From positions 1-64,000 of the forward strand of contig NZ_JAKRNI010000006.1 of the NCBI RefSeq assembly GCF_022346945.1: 64,000 nucleotides of DNA, in the 5' to 3' direction. A model generated the notes under the pieces. That model searched no databases and had not been told where the DNA came from. It saw only the letters and a list, made by a program, of their open reading frames with translations. The stretch's first letter is position 1. Every line of letters begins with the position of its first letter. Source of the stretch: Microbacterium sp. ACRRU. Its GTDB lineage: Bacteria > Actinomycetota > Actinomycetes > Actinomycetales > Microbacteriaceae. Shown piece after piece: positions 60,818-64,000 of this stretch. The position numbers and the translations under genes were made by a program.

Positions 60818-62059
60818 TCACGCCGTCGGCGTGACCGCGTCCAGCGCCCGCGCGACGGCGACCTCGGCCGCGATCCGCGCCGCCGCCGGGACCGCGGCGA
60901 GAAAGCCCCCGACGAACGTGTCGCCGAGGCCGATCGTCGTCGGGCGGGCGACATCCACGACGTAGCCGGCGACGCCGGCGGACGGCATCCGCCGTTCGAC
61001 CTCGGCGACCACGACCGCGCCGACCGGGTGGCGCGGCAGCCGCGCGGTGTCGTCGAGGTCGGCGGGTGTGCAGCCATCGCCGACGCGGTAGCGCGTCGCG
61101 GCGGTGCGGACCGCGCTCTCCAGGCTCGCACGATGCCGGCCGGCGGCGGGTCCGACCGCGACAGCCCAGCACGCGGTGTGCACGACCAGGGCCGGCACCG
61201 GAATGAGGGCGTGCACCTCGGCGAGCGCGGCGATCACATCCTCCGGCGCGAGCAGGTCGACCGGGCGCCCCAAGTACTCCTGCAGCTCGTCCTCGTTCAT
61301 GCCGTAGACGTCGATCCGATCGAGCAGCCGCCGGCGCACGTCTGCCGCGAACGAGCGGTGGTAGAACCCCGCGTCCTCGTAGTAGACGAGGGCTTCGCGT
61401 GGCAGGCGCTGCATCGCCGCGACGAGGTCGTCGAGACGCCGATCGAGCAGGGCGGCATCCTGCATCGTGTTGAATCCCGAGATCAGGAACGCCGCCGCCC
61501 CGGCGAGGGCGTCCCCGAGGCCGTCGGCGATCGCCATCTCGCGGTTCGGTGCGTCGTTGGCGAGGATGACGCGGTTGGCCGCGGGGGCCGTCACCGTCGT
61601 GTCCGCGAGCGCGACGGTCGTGCCCGCCGGGTACTGGACGATGAGGTGAGGGTCGAGCGTGTCGCGGGTGGCGGAGGACACCACCCGCATCGAGCGGGGA
61701 AGGAGGCGCCGCACGGTGTCGTCGATGCTCACCAGGTGCTGGACGGTGGGCACACCGATCCGGTCCAACGCGATCCCGGCGCGCACCCCCGTTCCGCCGA
61801 GCGTCACCGCGGTGTCGAAGCGGGCGGCGAAGCGCTCGATGATCTCCGAGCTCAGGACGAACCGCTCGCCTCCCCCGCCGGTGGCGAGGAAGGCGAGCAC
61901 GGTCACCACGAGCGCCCGCTCGTCGATGATCGGCGTCGTGCTGTTCAGTTCGTCGCGGTGGATTTCGTACTCCGCCGCGAGGGCGCTGAGCACGGCGGCA
62001 TCCCACCGGATCTCGTAATCGACGGTTCCGCCGAGCCCGAGGACGAGGTCTTCAGCCAT
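60818..62059 (-). CDS. ADP-dependent phosphofructokinase/glucokinase-type sugar kinase
   Basis: 413 aa of the ADP-PFK/GK family within the ribokinase-like fold. The N-terminal LGLGGTVDYEI, VTLGGTGVRAGIAL, the family motif FLISGFNTMQD, YYEDAGFYHR, YGMNEDELQEYLG and the catalytic TTIGLGDTFVGG (Asp as base) are visible. The archaeal enzymes phosphorylate fructose 6-phosphate or glucose with ADP; bacterial members are fewer. Lying 18 nt after a class II aldolase and sugar ABC permeases, it probably phosphorylates the imported sugar or its phosphate. Confidence 0.82.
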   Translation of the reverse strand: MAEDLVLGLGGTVDYEIRWDAAVLSALAAEYEIHRDELNSTTPIIDERALVVTVLAFLATGGGGERFVLSSEIIERFAARFDTAVTLGGTGVRAGIALDRIGVPTVQHLVSIDDTVRRLLPRSMRVVSSATRDTLDPHLIVQYPAGTTVALADTTVTAPAANRVILANDAPNREMAIADGLGDALAGAAAFLISGFNTMQDAALLDRRLDDLVAAMQRLPREALVYYEDAGFYHRSFAADVRRRLLDRIDVYGMNEDELQEYLGRPVDLLAPEDVIAALAEVHALIPVPALVVHTACWAVAVGPAAGRHRASLESAVRTAATRYRVGDGCTPADLDDTARLPRHPVGAVVVAEVERRMPSAGVAGYVVDVARPTTIGLGDTFVGGFLAAVPAAARIAAEVAVARALDAVTPTA

Positions 62060-62077
62060 GACGGCGATCCTCCCCGA

Positions 62078-62941
62078 TCAGTAGAGGCCGGCCTTACCGG
62101 CGGCGCCGAACAGGTCGATCTTCTCCGCCGCCGTGACCTTCATCGCGGCGATGGGCTCCGGCTGGATCGCGTTCGGCTCGCGGAGGCGCCGGTCGGTGCC
62201 GAGCACCTCGCGCATCCGGTCGTGGTACGCGACCTTGATGTCGCTGGAGATGTTGATCTTGTTCACGCCCAGTTCGACGGCACGGCGCAGCTCGGCGTCG
62301 GGGTTGCTCGAACCCCCGTGCAGCACGAGCGGGATGCCGACGGCGGCCTTGATCTCCTCGAGCAGGTCGTGCCGCAGCTCGGGGTTCTTGTCGGCCGGGT
62401 AGAGGCCGTGCGAGGTGCCGATGGCGATCGCGAGGCTGTCGACCCCGGTCTGCTCGACGAAGCGCACCGCGTCTTCCACGTTGGTGTAGATGATCTCGGC
62501 CGCGCCGGACTCGCCGTAGCTGTCGTTCGCCCCGATCGTGCCGAGTTCGCCCTCGACCTGGATGCCGGCGGCGTGCGCCGCTTCGACGACCTTGCGCGTG
62601 AGGGCCACGTTCTGCTCGAAAGGCTCGAGAGACGCGTCGATCATCACCGAGGTGAAGCCCGAGTGGATCGCGGTGATCATCTGGTCGAAGGACCCGCCGT
62701 GGTCCCAGTGGATCGCGACGGGAACGCTCGACCGGTGCGCCCGCGCGTGCATCGCGGGGATGAGGTCGGTCGTGATGTGCGAGACCTCGTCGGGGTGGAT
62801 CGCGATGATGACCGGAGCGTTCTTCTCCTCGCTGATGTCCATGATCCCGGTGAACATCGCCCAGTCGCTGATGTTGAAGGCCGGGATGGCGAAGCGGTGG
62901 GCGTTCGCCACGTCGAGGATGGACTTGCCGGTGTAGAGCAC
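62078..62941 (-). CDS. Class II ketose-bisphosphate aldolase
   Basis: 287-aa zinc-dependent aldolase (FbaA/GatY/KbaY/IolJ group). Zinc-binding His are in IHWDHGGSFD, GTSHGLYPADKNP and LVLHGGSSNPD, with catalytic Asp in WDHG and the phosphate-binding NISSDIKVAYHD. It cleaves a ketose 1,6-bisphosphate into dihydroxyacetone phosphate and an aldehyde. GatY-like substrates (tagatose bisphosphate) or modified fructose are plausible. It lies between permease and kinase genes in one operon. Confidence 0.9.
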   Translation of the reverse strand: MLYTGKSILDVANAHRFAIPAFNISDWAMFTGIMDISEEKNAPVIIAIHPDEVSHITTDLIPAMHARAHRSSVPVAIHWDHGGSFDQMITAIHSGFTSVMIDASLEPFEQNVALTRKVVEAAHAAGIQVEGELGTIGANDSYGESGAAEIIYTNVEDAVRFVEQTGVDSLAIAIGTSHGLYPADKNPELRHDLLEEIKAAVGIPLVLHGGSSNPDAELRRAVELGVNKINISSDIKVAYHDRMREVLGTDRRLREPNAIQPEPIAAMKVTAAEKIDLFGAAGKAGLY

Positions 62942-62975
62942 GGATTTCTCCTTGTTCGGGGGTGGGTAGGCGGGA

Positions 62976-63821
62976 TCAGCTCTTCACCGAGCCGGCCGTG
63001 AGGCCGCTGATGAAGAAGCGCTGGAAGAAGAGGAAGAGCACGAGCACCGGGATCGAGCCGAGGATGCTCATCGCCATGATCTGGTTCCACTCGTACGAGT
63101 GCTGGCCCATGAGCAGCTGGATGCCGATGGGCACCGTGCGCATGTCGATGGTGCGCGTGAGGGTCAGCGCGAACAGGAACTCGTTCCACGCGATCATGAA
63201 CGTGTAGATGCCGACCGAAACGATGCCGGGGATGGAGATCGGCACGAGCACCCGCCATAGTGCGGTGAACGAGCCGGCGCCGTCGACGCGGACGGCTTCG
63301 TCCAGTTCTTTCGGCAGGGTGTTGAAGTACCCGGTCATCATGATGATCGCGTACGGCAGCGTGAACACCATGTACGTGAGGATCAGCCCCGGGTAGGTGT
63401 TGTACAGACCGAGCGTCACCATGAGGCCGAAGTACGGGATGAGCAGCGTGATCGGCGGGACGGCCTGGACGCTGACGATGATCACGTTGACGATGCGCTT
63501 CCCGCGGAACTCGAAGCGGCTGAAGGCGTAGGCGGCCTGGATGGCGACGAGCAGCGTGAGGACCGTCACCGCTCCAGCCACGACGTAGCTGTTGATGAAG
63601 AAGCGCACCGTCTCGGGCGTGGTGAAGATCTGCACGTAGGCGTCGAACGAGAAGGTCTCGGTGATCAGCCGGGGCGGCAGCTCGAAGATCTGCGTGTTCG
63701 ACTTGAACGAGCTCGAGAGCATCCACAGGACCGGCCCGGCGGCGAACACCGCTCCGAGCACGAGCCCGACGAAGACCCCGGTCCTGGCGACGCGCGTACG
63801 CGTCAGGGTGGTCATGGCCAT
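62976..63821 (-). CDS. Carbohydrate ABC transporter permease, MalG type
   Basis: 281 aa, six TM helices, with the EAA loop ELDEAVRVDGAGSFTALWRVLVPISIPGI and the C-terminus LFFQRFFISGLTAGSVKS, a hallmark of MalG-family permeases. The start is ATG 63821 (MAMTTLT), one nt after the stop of the upstream permease gene. It imports a sugar that the following aldolase and kinase presumably process. The binding protein and ATPase would lie outside the window. Confidence 0.93.
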   Translation of the reverse strand: MAMTTLTRTRVARTGVFVGLVLGAVFAAGPVLWMLSSSFKSNTQIFELPPRLITETFSFDAYVQIFTTPETVRFFINSYVVAGAVTVLTLLVAIQAAYAFSRFEFRGKRIVNVIIVSVQAVPPITLLIPYFGLMVTLGLYNTYPGLILTYMVFTLPYAIIMMTGYFNTLPKELDEAVRVDGAGSFTALWRVLVPISIPGIVSVGIYTFMIAWNEFLFALTLTRTIDMRTVPIGIQLLMGQHSYEWNQIMAMSILGSIPVLVLFLFFQRFFISGLTAGSVKS

Positions 63822-63822
63822 G

Positions 63823-64000
63823 TCAGTCCCTCGCCTTCTGGTGGCGGACGTAGAGCACCGCGAGGATCATCGACATCGCCAGCACGAGGACCGCCGAGGT
63901 CGACGCGAGCGAGAAGTCGTAGGTCGCGAACGCGAGCTTGTAGGTGTAGGTGCTGAGCATCTCGGTCACGTCGATCGGACCACCGCCGGTGGTGAGCCAG
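63823..64000 (-). CDS. Carbohydrate ABC transporter permease, MalF type (3' part only)
   Basis: Only the last 58 residues lie in the window, reading WLTTGGGPIDVTEML... and ending VLYVRHQKARD. The TGGGP...T-x-x-L-S-T-Y-x-Y motif followed by a final TM helix is characteristic of the C-terminus of MalF-family (UgpA-like) permeases. It is cut by the right edge. One nt separates its stop from the MalG-type start, so the two are co-translated. Confidence 0.88.
   Translation of the reverse strand, partial: WLTTGGGPIDVTEMLSTYTYKLAFATYDFSLASTSAVLVLAMSMILAVLYVRHQKARD

Overview
The window is high-GC (roughly 70 %) actinobacterial DNA. Codon use, the mix of gene families (DUF6421, DUF7882-like small proteins, Lhr helicase beside a Nei-type glycosylase, GlgX/TreY/TreZ) and a daptide gene cluster all point to Microbacteriaceae, most likely Microbacterium. 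No rRNA, tRNA, CRISPR array, transposase or phage gene was seen. Both ends are cut inside or beside operons.

Layout. (1) 1-6 kb: a peptide-type ABC importer, with a fused double ATPase on + facing a binding protein/permease operon on -. Two families of 18-bp tandem repeats lie between them. (2) 6-13.4 kb: mixed housekeeping and regulatory genes: a spermidine-synthase-like protein, a TPR protein, a SprT-like protease, a ComB-like phosphatase, a NarL-type two-component pair, and an Lrp regulator divergent from a DUF6421 gene. (3) 13.4-29.2 kb: the main point of interest, a RiPP cluster. A second two-component pair, with a 17-codon micro-ORF and strong hairpin between its genes, precedes an overlapping operon. 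That operon encodes an RRE protein, methyltransferase, aminotransferase, iron-ADH-like dehydrogenase, two 56-aa precursors ending in Thr, a small membrane protein, an ABC exporter and an M50 protease. This is the gene set of the daptides (peptides with two amino termini, known from Microbacterium paraoxydans). The same transcription unit continues into a class III lanthipeptide-type kinase/lyase/cyclase-like protein and a family 2 glycosyltransferase, with a luciferase-like reductase and an SDR next door. The precursors contain no Cys and the cyclase-like domain lacks the zinc motif. A daptide that is also dehydrated, and possibly reduced to D-residues or glycosylated, is therefore a plausible hybrid product.

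(4) 29.2-37.2 kb: an MFS transporter, threonine aldolase, M3 peptidase, NUDIX-like protein, esterase and an ABC-F protein with a short leader ORF. (5) 37.2-46.7 kb: Lhr helicase with Nei-type glycosylase, a hexapeptide-repeat protein, an AT-rich island with a triplicated palindromic 18-mer, and small membrane and regulatory proteins. (6) 46.7-53.3 kb: trehalose/glycogen genes treZ, treY and glgX. (7) 53.4-60.8 kb: a small alarmone synthetase, three paralogous 105-108 aa proteins, two divergent MarR regulators, a hydrolase and a FUSC-type membrane protein. (8) 60.8-64 kb: a sugar operon on - (ABC permeases, class II aldolase, ADP-dependent-type sugar kinase).

Dispersed signals include a 28-30 bp perfect palindrome upstream of the peptide-binding protein, with a close relative upstream of treZ, and marked over-representation of GGATGCC/GGCATCC on both strands.
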